A stretch of 64,000 nucleotides of DNA from Actinopolymorpha pittospori. GTDB taxonomy: Bacteria > Actinomycetota > Actinomycetes > Propionibacteriales > Actinopolymorphaceae. Shown piece after piece: positions 45,423 through 54,259 of this stretch (the stretch's first letter is position 1; every line of letters begins with the position of its first letter). The stretch is taken from contig NZ_JADBEM010000001.1 in the NCBI RefSeq assembly GCF_014873875.1, positions 6,944,001-7,008,000 on the forward strand, written 5' to 3'. The notes under the pieces were generated by a model. It was not told the origin of the DNA, ran no database searches, and saw only the letters and a program-made list of their open reading frames with translations. The position numbers were made by a program, and so were the translations under genes.

Positions 45423-46010
45423 GTGATCGAGGTCCGTCGAGCAAGCTCGGTAGAGGAAGTGATGGTCGCGATCGACGTTCTCGATCGGATCTTTGGCGCG
45501 CACGAAGGATGGAACGCCACTCGAGACCGCAACATCGAGGCCTACGGTGCCGATCCGGCGCTCTTGGCCATTGCTCTCGACGAAGGGTGCGTGGTCGGTG
45601 CGGTCGGCTCCGACGGCGCTGGAACGGTCACCGCCGTCGGTGTGGATCCTGCCTACCGTGGCCACGGAATCGCTCGCCAGCTCCTCGGCGAGGCGGAAGA
45701 CACGTTGCGACAGCGCGGAGCACACAGCGTCGGCCTCGGCGCCGTCGACGACGCCGTCGACTTCTACCTCCGATGTGGCTACGTGCCACAGCTGCTCGTT
45801 CAGTTCCGATCCGAAGTCGAGAGCCCGCAGTCGATCGTCCAGGAGCTGCTGACCGGCCCCTTGCGCGATCACGAGGTCTCCCAGACCGAGTTCCAGGGCA
45901 GCCCACAGCTGTGGGTCCAGGTCGACACCGTCGACTTCACCTTCAAGGGCCAGATCGAGGCCGTCGCGCCCGGCACGGTCGCCGGGTACATCATGAGCAA
46001 AGAGCTTTAG
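45423..46010 (+). CDS. GNAT-family N-acetyltransferase
   Basis: 195 aa from the GTG at 45423. The acetyl-CoA loop reads VDPAYRGHGIARQLLGEAE, preceded by the beta-strand TVTAVGV and followed by SVGLGAVDDAVDFYLRCGY. A C-terminal extension of about 60 residues (QSIVQELLTGPLRDHEV onward) is longer than a minimal GNAT domain. The substrate cannot be told. It is divergent from the phosphotransferase gene. Confidence 0.88.
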   Translation: MIEVRRASSVEEVMVAIDVLDRIFGAHEGWNATRDRNIEAYGADPALLAIALDEGCVVGAVGSDGAGTVTAVGVDPAYRGHGIARQLLGEAEDTLRQRGAHSVGLGAVDDAVDFYLRCGYVPQLLVQFRSEVESPQSIVQELLTGPLRDHEVSQTEFQGSPQLWVQVDTVDFTFKGQIEAVAPGTVAGYIMSKEL

Positions 46011-46065
46011 CGGTCAAACACCCCAGCCGACACGGAAGAGCATCGACGCAGGTCAGCTCCGGGAT

Positions 46066-47169
46066 CTACTCAGCCGCCGGCCGGACCTGCTCGTCCTCTC
46101 CCCCATGCTGGAGGGCCCCCACCGGATACGCCGCGGCGCGTCTTAATGCTGACCAGAAACCCTGCCTGATCGCGATCTTGGATCCCTCGTCGTCCCGGGT
46201 GGGTACGCCAAGGCCTTCGGCGTAGCGGAGTAGTTCACCGTCCAGGTAGTTCGGGATGCCGTTCGGTACGGACTCGCTACGCAGTAACGCGTCGAGGTGG
46301 TCACGGCTGGCTCGGCTAGCCCAGCGGTCGCCGAACCTTCGTCCGACCTGTGTGGCGTCAGAAGGAGGGTCGGCGGCGTCGGCTTCCCTGTCTTCGTCCG
46401 CCTGCGCCGGGGTGCTGAGCTCCTCGAGCTTCGGTATGACAGCGACCACCCGCCTGCGGGAGGCTGGCCGCTCCGATGGGCCGAAGGGCACGCTGCTGGT
46501 GGCGCTGGACAACTTCGCCAAGTCGGCCGGACTGCCCGCCGGCCGTACCACGACGGCAGGCTCGGGGTGAAGTGGTGAGGAGGTGGAGGGCACCGCTGAG
46601 GGACTCGCGAGAGCGCCGGGAGATTTGAGCTGGACGAATCTAGCGATCAGTTTGGCCGGAAGGACCCATCGACGGTCCGCCTCTGCGATGAGAGCCTGAC
46701 TCTGGTTGTACTCCACCCTCGCCGCCTCGACAGCCCACAGGTGCACCCGTACACCGAAGTCCTGCGCTTCCTCCAGCCCGCGCCGTAGGTCCTCATCACC
46801 CCCAATGAGGACGACGTCGCAGACCGCACGATTGCGGGCCAGAGTCGCCAGGTCGCGCTGTAAGAAGGAGTCCACCCCCTTCTGTTCGAGCCGGCCGTGC
46901 CGCCACACCGTCTCGCCCAGGCGGACCTTCACGTTCGGCAGCAGACCCAGAGCCTGATGTTCGGGGGTGGGCCGGCCCTTGATCGCGCCGTCGTACCAGA
47001 GGACTCGCAAGATCGGCAGCGAAGTCTGCTTCTCAGCCTCCTCGATGAGCGTGCCGATCAGGGCGGGGTAGTCAACGGAGAGTGCGGCGCGATCCGCGTC
47101 ATCATCGAGCAGTGCCGCGGCAGCACCGAGCAGGTAGCCGGCGTCGACCAGCACAGCGCATCTATCCAT
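46066..47169 (-). CDS. NYN-domain ribonuclease-like protein
   Basis: 367 aa from the ATG at 47167-47169 (GGGAGG upstream). The PIN-like NYN domain has its acidic residues in CAVLVDAGYLLGAAA, EQKGVDSFLQRDLATLA and DVVLIGGDEDLRRGL, the usual D, D and DED positions. A Pro/Ser linker (about residues 200-280) leads to a C-terminal domain (HLDALLRSESVPNGIPNYLD) that may be an OST-HTH-like RNA-binding module. Such proteins cut RNA. It is downstream, on the same strand, of the mirrored cassette and may belong to it. Confidence 0.82.
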   Translation of the reverse strand: MDRCAVLVDAGYLLGAAAALLDDDADRAALSVDYPALIGTLIEEAEKQTSLPILRVLWYDGAIKGRPTPEHQALGLLPNVKVRLGETVWRHGRLEQKGVDSFLQRDLATLARNRAVCDVVLIGGDEDLRRGLEEAQDFGVRVHLWAVEAARVEYNQSQALIAEADRRWVLPAKLIARFVQLKSPGALASPSAVPSTSSPLHPEPAVVVRPAGSPADLAKLSSATSSVPFGPSERPASRRRVVAVIPKLEELSTPAQADEDREADAADPPSDATQVGRRFGDRWASRASRDHLDALLRSESVPNGIPNYLDGELLRYAEGLGVPTRDDEGSKIAIRQGFWSALRRAAAYPVGALQHGGEDEQVRPAAE

Positions 47170-47366
47170 GGCCGGAACCCTCCCGATCATCGCTGGCACG
47201 AGCCCGCCGGCTGGCCCGGTCGGAGCGACAACGCTACCGACAACTGGCCCCTGGCCCGACCGTCGAGCACGTCAGTCCACTGGTCACAGCCCACACTGGC
47301 AAGGACTAGGGCGAAGCTCGTCGGCGAGCCGGTGCCTGGGCACACCGGCTCGCCCAACAGGTCCGA

Positions 47367-47570
47367 TCAGCGTTGCTCTCGGCGGGCCCGGTACACAGCC
47401 TCGAGGAAGGCGAGAACGCCAAGGAAGGTCTGCACCGCGCTAGCTGGGCCGTCCAGCCACAAGACCAGCACGGCGAGCGAGGTGGCGAGAGCCAGTCCGG
47501 CCAGAGGGTTGGGAGCACCCTTCTTCGGTTGTCGGTGGTCGGGGAGACTATCGGGGTCAAGTAGGTTCAA
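47367..47570 (-). CDS. Small membrane protein, left copy of a paralogous pair
   Basis: 67 aa if started at the TTG at 47568-47570, which follows GAAGGAG at 8 nt. It has a short polar N-terminus (MNLLDPDSLPDHRQPKK) and two adjacent membrane segments (LAGLALATSLAVLVLWL and AVQTFLGVLAFLEAVY) with GP between, then a basic tail. It is paralogous to the protein at 51303-51515: about 22 of 40 membrane-region residues agree. Function unknown. Confidence 0.72.
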   Translation of the reverse strand: MNLLDPDSLPDHRQPKKGAPNPLAGLALATSLAVLVLWLDGPASAVQTFLGVLAFLEAVYRARREQR

Positions 47571-47840
47571 GAGCGGGGCTCCTTCGGTTGTGAACGCGGT
47601 GATGGCTTCGCAGGCCGGTCGTGATGACAACTACGGAGTTCAATCTGGTGGCCTCGCCTGTTTGCCCAGGCGGGGCCACCAGCGACGCTAGTACGGGGCA
47701 CCCCCAAATCTGGACGCGGCAGGATGCAGCGTCCAGGCGCCTGCACAGGTCGCCTGGCGCGACGCGGTTGAGCGGCAGGAGGGTGGTTGAATCGGCGGAT
47801 CAGCCGCGGTCGGCCTGCTGACCCGCAGACCGGGACGGCC

Positions 47841-49268
47841 TCATCCGTCGAGACTGTGCTTCGCAACACGTGTCTCACGGCTAGCTCGACCCGGCTGTCC
47901 GTTGCGGGCAGGTGGAGCGGAGCGGTCAACGAAATCCTCGCGAGCCTTACGGTCGAGCTTGCCGTAGTCTTTTAGCGCTTCGCTCAGTGAGTGCACGCTG
48001 ACTTCGGAAGGAATTTCGAGGTTTCGTTCGGCCCACCCGACGATCTCGTTGAACGTCGCCGTCGCAGTCACTGGGTGGTGACGCACCAGCCAGTCGAACA
48101 TTTCGGCTACAGGTTTCTGGATGTCTACGTAGCTGCCGGGAAATTCCGTGAGGCTCTCGCGCTGGCTGGCAAAGTCGTTGAGCACGGCGACCTTGATGGT
48201 GTCGGCCACGGCCCGAGTCGGAACGATCGTGTCCAGGCTCGCCGCTACATTCCAAGCAAGGTTCTCGGCGACGTCACGAACGGCATCCCTTTTGCGCCAC
48301 CGTAGGGCCCAGCGCTTGCGAACTTGGGGCCGCTCCCAGAGCGAATAGTGGAAGCTTCGAGCGAGGTTGTCCCACAACTCAGCGACCCCCGGGGGCTGCG
48401 CGGAGTGGTCCTGTGTTCCCGTGACAGCCGCGATGACGGCCTCCGGGGACCGCTGCCGCTGTTCGACCCACTCCTGGACGACTGGACGAGACCACACACT
48501 GCGTCCAGCAACGGTGGCCTGCGGAAGCGGTACTTCCTCCTCCCCACGGGAGATGTAGGCGCGCAGGGTGGATGCAGCGATGCCAGCGATCTCGGCCATG
48601 CTAGGCACGCCGACGAGTTGATCACCCGTCAACTCAGGCGCCGCAAGTGTCACGACGCACTGCGGCAGTGGCCGATCACCCGGGCGGCGCTTCGCCCACA
48701 GCGCCAACTCGTCGAGCCACCGCTCGGGCGTGGACTCGTCGCCTTCGACCTCTCCAACTTCCAGGACCCGTCCTCGCGCGGGGTCGCCGCCATCGACGAG
48801 CAGGTCCGCAACGCTGACGGTAACCGCGGCGGGCACCGGCCGGCGAACGTACTCCTCTCTTGCGGCGTCCCAAACCTGGGAGGGCCGGTACCACCTCGTT
48901 CCGTCCCAGCAGTAACCACCGGCGCGGAACAGTTGCGCCTCACCACGGGTCTCCCAGGCCAGAACTGTGTGGATGCCCGAGACGTCCTCGTTCTTGTACA
49001 AGACGACCGACCGGCCATGCTCGCGATGCCAGCGCACACACCAGGCCAGGTCGCGCCGCTGAGGATCAGTGGTGAAGGCCACCCACCCCTTCTCCTCGCG
49101 CAAGACATCTTTACGACCCCACATGTCATCCGCCTTCTTGCGACTGACCGCTTCGATGGCGGCCGGGTCGTCCAGCGGGATGTGCGAGTCGTCAACGAAC
49201 GGCAGATCCGGGATGGGATGATCGGTGCCAAGTCCGTTAGCGACCGCACGATACTGGTACAGCGCCAC
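47841..49268 (-). CDS. Unknown 475-aa protein with helix-turn-helix
   Basis: It begins MALYQYRAVANGLGTDHPIP. The middle contains a wHTH resembling excisionase/MerR-like domains (VPSMAEIAGIAASTLRAYIS then GRSVWSRPVVQEWVEQR). The C-terminal third is helical (FHYSLWERPQVRKRW, then IVPTRAVADTIKVAVLND). It is Trp-rich and charged, without membrane segments. I recognise no full-length family. It is the first gene leftward in a mirror-image pair of cassettes and probably binds DNA. Confidence 0.72.
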   Translation of the reverse strand: MALYQYRAVANGLGTDHPIPDLPFVDDSHIPLDDPAAIEAVSRKKADDMWGRKDVLREEKGWVAFTTDPQRRDLAWCVRWHREHGRSVVLYKNEDVSGIHTVLAWETRGEAQLFRAGGYCWDGTRWYRPSQVWDAAREEYVRRPVPAAVTVSVADLLVDGGDPARGRVLEVGEVEGDESTPERWLDELALWAKRRPGDRPLPQCVVTLAAPELTGDQLVGVPSMAEIAGIAASTLRAYISRGEEEVPLPQATVAGRSVWSRPVVQEWVEQRQRSPEAVIAAVTGTQDHSAQPPGVAELWDNLARSFHYSLWERPQVRKRWALRWRKRDAVRDVAENLAWNVAASLDTIVPTRAVADTIKVAVLNDFASQRESLTEFPGSYVDIQKPVAEMFDWLVRHHPVTATATFNEIVGWAERNLEIPSEVSVHSLSEALKDYGKLDRKAREDFVDRSAPPARNGQPGRASRETRVAKHSLDG

Positions 49269-49459
49269 TGCCAGCTCCCTCGTTCGATGTGTTGCCTATT
49301 GCTACATCGGTACTGCAGATAGTTATACAGCGACTCGTTCCAGTAGTCCGGGAAGACACGCCGAACCCGCTGCGTGTCGCGCCGCCACGCACACGGCGTT
49401 GCGAACTCTGGTGCGTACTGCTGACTCTCATGAGCGGGTGGACTCGCGGCGAGGCTTCT

Positions 49460-49575
49460 CGCGAAGCCGCGGTAGACGCTGGCGAACCGCATGTAGGCCA
49501 CCTCGTCGAGCCCGCGCAACGGCCCCAAGATGGCGAATCCGACCTCGCGGGATGGCGCACCGCCGTAGCGTTCCC
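49460..49575 (-). pseudogene. C-terminal fragment of NrdR
   Basis: The minus-strand translation EVGFAILGPLRGLDEVAYM followed by RFASVYRGFA is the conserved C-terminal ATP-cone end of the ribonucleotide reductase repressor NrdR. Nothing of the zinc ribbon or the rest of the protein is present. It lies between two divergent genes and is a stray fragment. Confidence 0.65.
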
Positions 49576-49587
49576 CCGTGATCAACC

Positions 49588-51198
49588 GTGTCCGGTTATG
49601 AAGAGACCAATGTCCGGATCCCGCCATGTGCCTTCGACGCTTTGGCGACAGTTGCGGCCCGGCGGGGGGCCTCACGGGACGAAACAGTCCGTCAGCTGCT
49701 GAACGCGCACATCGAGCGGCAGGAACGCTGGGAGGCCGATGACCGGCTCACCCACATCTCTACGGTGCTGCGCTATCCGCGGCCGCCACGTTGGCGAGGC
49801 GATCAGCGAACAGACAAGCCATTGCGACTGCGGCTAGCCCCCGGCCAGATGCTGCGGGCCCGCGCCGTTTCGCTGAAGCTGCCGGGACAGCGACAACGCG
49901 CACACCACGACTACCCAGCCCGGCTGCTGACCGATGCGGTGATGACCGCGATTGCCATGGAAGAAGACTTCACCGACGAGTTCCTGGAGGGTCTACTCCC
50001 AGTGCTTCGGCACAGCTCGGCGCTCGGGCTGTGGCAGCTGGCGGTGGCCGCGACCATCACCACCCCTGAACACCTCGTCTACCAGGGTGCAGAGGACTGG
50101 TACGGCAGGCGGTTGACGCCCGAGGCACCCAGATTCAGCCGCCACGCGCTACTGGTAGCCGAAGCACTGGACGATGAGGTGGCCTGGCACTCCCCAGTTC
50201 GCTTCCAGGTAGCGACCAACATCGCCCGCCACAAGCTCACGGGCGCCAACGCCGAGGCAAACGAGCAGATGCTCTACGAACAACAGGCCGAGTGGCACGC
50301 GCTGCGCCAGCGCCTGCGCAAGCCCGGACCGGAGCGTGCCCAGTACCTGAGGACAACGACCAGCTACGACTGGACCGGACGTGGCGGGACGGCGGTGTGG
50401 CGAGCCGAACGCAGGGTCGCGGTGCAGGACCTCGAGGAATGGTTGGTCAAAGGTGACCCGGGGGGCTCCGTTGAGCGGGTGGTATCGCCACCCGAGTGGT
50501 CGGTCCAAGTTCCCGGCGCCTGGCGCGCCCTTACTTTCCCAACCATGCCGACACCACAGCCGTACGCGACATGGGCGGCGGAGGGTCGAGTACTGACCTT
50601 CCCCTACAACAACAAACAGGCGGTCTGGCCTCTGACCGCGCGGCAGGGGCGGCACGGGTGGGAACCGGTACCTGATATCGAGCCGATCATCAGTCCCGCA
50701 CGCAAACTGCGGTCTGACCAGATCGTCGGCTTCATCGAAGCCGTACTCATCAACTGGAACGACGGGGATGAAGACTCCGTCTCCCACCACAGACTGCATC
50801 TTCCTGTCGACAAGGCCTTCGACTTCGGCTTGATCACCGCCGAGGAGCAACGGGAGGCGCGGGCTCAGGCCCGCACGGCAACCCTGCGAACGATGGACGA
50901 GATCATCGACAAGCTCACCGAACACGAGCGTCACCTCCGCCCGGGGCTTGAACGCGCGAAAGGCGATGCTCGTCGGTTCGGGCGACTTGCCAAGGAGGCC
51001 GGCGTCAGGTTCAGGATTACCAGGGCGATGTGGCCGTGGCCAGGGAGGTCGGTGGTCGACGAGCTTTCCGCAGGAACCCGGCCCGCCCTCCTAGATTTCC
51101 TAGCCGACTGGGCGTACAGAAACAGCCAATTGGTGCTGGAGCAGTCGATGGAGGCGGCCTGGGATCAAGCGTTTGACCGCTACGGGCGTCGAGGCTGA
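49588..51198 (+). CDS. Unknown 536-aa protein with ribbon-helix-helix N-terminus
   Basis: GTG start. Residues about 8-45 (NVRIPPCAFDALATVAARRG then SRDETVRQLLNAHIE) look like a ribbon-helix-helix DNA-binding domain. The remainder is large, charged and without membrane segments; the C-terminal part is helical (TLRTMDEIIDKLTEHERHLR then FLADWAYRNSQLVLEQSME). No catalytic motif or family is recognised. It is the first gene rightward in the mirrored cassette pair. Confidence 0.72.
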   Translation: MSGYEETNVRIPPCAFDALATVAARRGASRDETVRQLLNAHIERQERWEADDRLTHISTVLRYPRPPRWRGDQRTDKPLRLRLAPGQMLRARAVSLKLPGQRQRAHHDYPARLLTDAVMTAIAMEEDFTDEFLEGLLPVLRHSSALGLWQLAVAATITTPEHLVYQGAEDWYGRRLTPEAPRFSRHALLVAEALDDEVAWHSPVRFQVATNIARHKLTGANAEANEQMLYEQQAEWHALRQRLRKPGPERAQYLRTTTSYDWTGRGGTAVWRAERRVAVQDLEEWLVKGDPGGSVERVVSPPEWSVQVPGAWRALTFPTMPTPQPYATWAAEGRVLTFPYNNKQAVWPLTARQGRHGWEPVPDIEPIISPARKLRSDQIVGFIEAVLINWNDGDEDSVSHHRLHLPVDKAFDFGLITAEEQREARAQARTATLRTMDEIIDKLTEHERHLRPGLERAKGDARRFGRLAKEAGVRFRITRAMWPWPGRSVVDELSAGTRPALLDFLADWAYRNSQLVLEQSMEAAWDQAFDRYGRRG

Positions 51199-51302
51199 CA
51201 TCGGGCCATGTGACACCCACCGTTAGAGCGGCTCTCTTCTCGCTGAAAATCGGCGCAGGATCGGGGTGTAGCAACACCGTCCGCTCCTGAGGAGAGCCCA
51301 CA

Positions 51303-51515
51303 ATGGACCACCCTCGTCCCTCCGACGACAACCAGCCATCTCCCCTTCCATCGTCTAAGCCGCCGGTGCCGCCGGATCCGGTAGCTGGTATCGCCTTGGC
51401 CACGGCGGCCGCAGGGGTCGCCCTGTGGCTGCACGGACCGGGCGCCGCGGTGGAGGTGTTCCTCGCCGTCCTCGCCTTCATCGGGGGCTTCTATCACCGG
51501 AACGGCGCCGAGTAG
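51303..51515 (+). CDS. Small membrane protein, right copy of a paralogous pair
   Basis: 70 aa from the ATG at 51303, preceded by GAGGAGAG. A Pro-rich polar N-terminus (HPRPSDDNQPSPLPSSKPP) precedes two membrane segments (VAGIALATAAAGVALWL and AVEVFLAVLAFIGGFY) separated by HGPGA. It is paralogous to the protein at 47367-47570. It lies about 100 bp after the 536-aa gene on the same strand, matching the arrangement on the other side. Confidence 0.78.
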   Translation: MDHPRPSDDNQPSPLPSSKPPVPPDPVAGIALATAAAGVALWLHGPGAAVEVFLAVLAFIGGFYHRNGAE

Positions 51516-51958
51516 CACCCAGAAAGCGACGGGGCCCGACCGGTCTCCGCCTGGTGGCGGTGACCTCGGGCGCCCAGCTCCGCCGCGTCCCGCACTGTCC
51601 CAGCGCTTCGTCCTACGACCGCCGGTGTCAGCGCCGCAGCGGTCCCGTCACTGCCGGCGCCCCGCTGCCGGAAGCCGAGCGCGGCGATGTGGACCGCATC
51701 ACCGCCAGGGCACGAGAGGCGCTGGGCGCCCCTGTCCGGGGCACGGCGCCCAACCGGGAGCCGTCAGCCGTCGACGGTCGAGCATCCCACCGGCACATCC
51801 GCCAGGGTCACCCTCTCCTGCGGCGCCGCCACCCTGGGAATGGCCCCGGTCGGAGGTCTGCGGCCGGTCGCCACCGACTCCAGCTTGCCCTCGTCGTGCA
51901 GCCGGTCACCGGCGGCGTCGACCTCGCGCCAGGGCCGTCGCGGCCCGGGTTGCGTTCG
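51516..51958. other. Stretch without a supported gene
   Basis: The frames here are Pro/Arg-rich shadow readings. I looked for a small FxLD-type peptide gene next to the methyltransferase that ends at 51959 and did not find one. The region lies between converging genes. Confidence 0.45.
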
Positions 51959-53272
51959 TCAACTGCCCTGAGCCGAGCTCGAGTGCACGGGCCTCGTCGG
52001 GGCGGCGTCGACCCAGCTGACGGCGACTCGGGTGTGGCGCTTGTCGACGACGTAGGCGTCACGCAGCCGGGCGTCCGGGGTGCCGATGGGGTGGATCTCG
52101 ATCCGCGGCTCGCTGTTCGCCCGGTGGTTGTGGTTCCAATCCCGGATCTGCCCGGCTACTCGATCTGCGAGGTCCGCGGCCTGGGGGCCGTGGGCGAACA
52201 CGCCCAGCTCGAACCACGAGCGCTCGGTGCCGTCGATGAGGTCGCCGGTCCGTCGGCTCGTGACGTAGGCGAGGCTGTCTTCCTCGCAGACCGCGAGGCC
52301 GCCCCAGCGGAACACGGTGACGACGAGCCGGCGGTCGAACACGTCGCCGCTGACGTTGAGCTTGCAGGCACCGTCCAGGCTGGTCGCGAGCCGTAGCAGC
52401 ATGTGGTCGTAGGCTTGTGGCTCCAGGTTGTCCATCATCACTCCGGTCCAGACCTCCTGCCGGGGCCGGGTGAACGCGTGGGCCAGGGCGGCGGCGTCGA
52501 CCTTCCGGTCGTCGTCGATCCGCAGGACGACGTCACCGTCGGCGAGGACACCTTCATCGTCGACGAGCGGGATGTTGCGGGCGGGGTTGCCGGCGGGACC
52601 GTCCATCGGGATGAAACCGCAGGTGCGTCTGGACAGGCTCGCCCAGCAGTCCTCGGCGCGTTCGAAGGCGACCGACTGGCTCCAGGCCGGGAGCCGGAGC
52701 GGCACCACCAGCCGTCCTTTCGGGGTGAGCTGGTCCAGCCACGCCGGCGGCACGTCCCAGGCGCCGGTGCTGACGATCACCCGGTCATACGGCGCCCGCT
52801 GGGTGTGGCCGAGTGCGCCGTCGCCGTGGACCACCCGGACGTTGTCGTGACCGGTGGTGGCGAGCGTCTCCCGTGCGCGCTCGGCGATCTCGGCGTCGTA
52901 CTCGATCGTCGTGACCTCGCCGTCGGGGCCGACCAGATGTGACAGGACGGCGGCGTTGTAGCCGATGCCGGTGCCGATCTCCAGCACGCGCTGACCGGGC
53001 GCGACGTCGAGTTGCTCGAGAAGCGTGGCGATGATGCCGGGCTCGGAGGCGGAGCTGAGCGGTTCCCCGTCGGGATGGCGTTTCGTGATGACGGGGACGT
53101 TGGCGTAGGCCTGGTCGGCCGGTACCTCGGGTACGAACAGGTGCCGCGGCACCGCGCGCATGGCGGCTTCGACCGCGTCGGAGCGGATGACTTCGTAGCG
53201 GCGCAGCGCTTCGATCATCCCCTCGCGCGGACCGTGTGTCGGGTCGGCGACTCCCGTCGCGGTGGCGTTCAT
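51959..53272 (-). CDS. PCMT-like methyltransferase, FxLD-system type
   Basis: 437 aa. Residues about 15-210 form a protein-L-isoaspartate O-methyltransferase-like domain with the AdoMet site VLEIGTGIGYNAAVLSHL and an acidic strand TTIEYDAEIAERARETL. The C-terminal 200 residues (DDRKVDAAALAHAFTRPRQE onward) resemble the extension seen in methyltransferases of peptide natural-product clusters called the FxLD system. No precursor peptide or lanthionine enzyme is visible nearby. General protein repair is the alternative role. Confidence 0.78.
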   Translation of the reverse strand: MNATATGVADPTHGPREGMIEALRRYEVIRSDAVEAAMRAVPRHLFVPEVPADQAYANVPVITKRHPDGEPLSSASEPGIIATLLEQLDVAPGQRVLEIGTGIGYNAAVLSHLVGPDGEVTTIEYDAEIAERARETLATTGHDNVRVVHGDGALGHTQRAPYDRVIVSTGAWDVPPAWLDQLTPKGRLVVPLRLPAWSQSVAFERAEDCWASLSRRTCGFIPMDGPAGNPARNIPLVDDEGVLADGDVVLRIDDDRKVDAAALAHAFTRPRQEVWTGVMMDNLEPQAYDHMLLRLATSLDGACKLNVSGDVFDRRLVVTVFRWGGLAVCEEDSLAYVTSRRTGDLIDGTERSWFELGVFAHGPQAADLADRVAGQIRDWNHNHRANSEPRIEIHPIGTPDARLRDAYVVDKRHTRVAVSWVDAAPTRPVHSSSAQGS

Positions 53273-53378
53273 GGGCGCTCAGTGTGCCAGTACCCATCGA
53301 CGTGTCAGCGCGGGTTCTGTGCGGTCCCCCGACGCAGCTCCACCGGATCGTGTGCGAAGAGGTCTCCCGGAGCATGGT

Positions 53379-53945
53379 CTACGCACGGCTGCGGCCATCA
53401 GTGCTGTGGTTTCCCTGCGTTGATCCGCCCTGATGCTGGAGCCACTGCTCCGCTGTCGCCGGCCGGCCGTCTATGGACGGTTGGTAGTTCGTCTGTTTGG
53501 CGCGGTAGTCCACCAGCGCCATCGCACTGGCTACGCGCAGCCCGCCGGCTTGGACGCCTAGCACATTGGCGGGCCAGTCGTGGCGGGTGGCGCCCCAGAA
53601 GTCGGTGTAGTACCCGCTCTCGGCGCTCTGTACCAGGAACAGCTCGACCATGATCCGATCGGTCTCGAACGCCCGCTTGTGAGGGAACCGCTTGGCGGTG
53701 ATCTCGTCCACGGTGCCGTGCGCCAGGAACGCATCGACCACTCCGAAGTCCTGCGCCGGATACAGAAGGTCGACGTCATGGTGGTGTCGGGGCAAGCACA
53801 ACCCGACGAGCTCCTCTGCCCAACCACCGAATAGCCAGGTGAGGACACCTGCGCCTTCCAGGTCGGCGACGACACGTCGAACGAAGGGAAGATCGTTGTC
53901 TACGCACACGGCAGACCAGGGTATGACGGAGCTGGAACTGTCCAT
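53379..53945 (-). CDS. Nucleotidyltransferase of antibiotic-adenylyltransferase type
   Basis: 188 aa. WLFGGWAEELVGLCLPRHHH followed by DVDLLYPAQDF gives the G-G...D-x-D active site of small nucleotidyltransferases such as ANT(2'')- and lincosamide-modifying enzymes. A further acidic site is in IMVELFLVQSA. The substrate is unknown: antibiotic inactivation or a toxin-like role are both possible. It stands alone, with no antitoxin-like gene next to it. Confidence 0.72.
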   Translation of the reverse strand: MDSSSSVIPWSAVCVDNDLPFVRRVVADLEGAGVLTWLFGGWAEELVGLCLPRHHHDVDLLYPAQDFGVVDAFLAHGTVDEITAKRFPHKRAFETDRIMVELFLVQSAESGYYTDFWGATRHDWPANVLGVQAGGLRVASAMALVDYRAKQTNYQPSIDGRPATAEQWLQHQGGSTQGNHSTDGRSRA

Positions 53946-54259
53946 GGGTCCGCCGGGCGGAAGCCGGGAGGATCCACACCCCCGGGCCTCGGTTCGGCGG
54001 AAAGTCTTGAGGCCTCCGGGCTGTCAGCGCACCCAGCCGCTGCGTGCCGGTTTCGGGCCGTGCGCGTGTGGTCTGGTGCTCCTCGATGCCTCTCTCCCCA
54101 GGTCAGAGGGCCGGGGCCAGCACAGCCTGCCTGGCGAGTCGGATGTGCACTGTCTCACCAACCAGGAAAGGCCCCGTGTCCATCGTCTGACCGGTCTTGT
54201 GAGGGACTACGGTGGTGCCCTTCCGAGCATCTCCTACCTCGCCGGGGAGGCATCGAACA
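53946..54259. other. Upstream region of the dnaE gene
   Basis: No gene is supported. The stretch must hold the promoters of the minus-strand nucleotidyltransferase and the plus-strand dnaE. GGGGAGG just before 54260 is the likely ribosome-binding site of dnaE. Confidence 0.45.
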
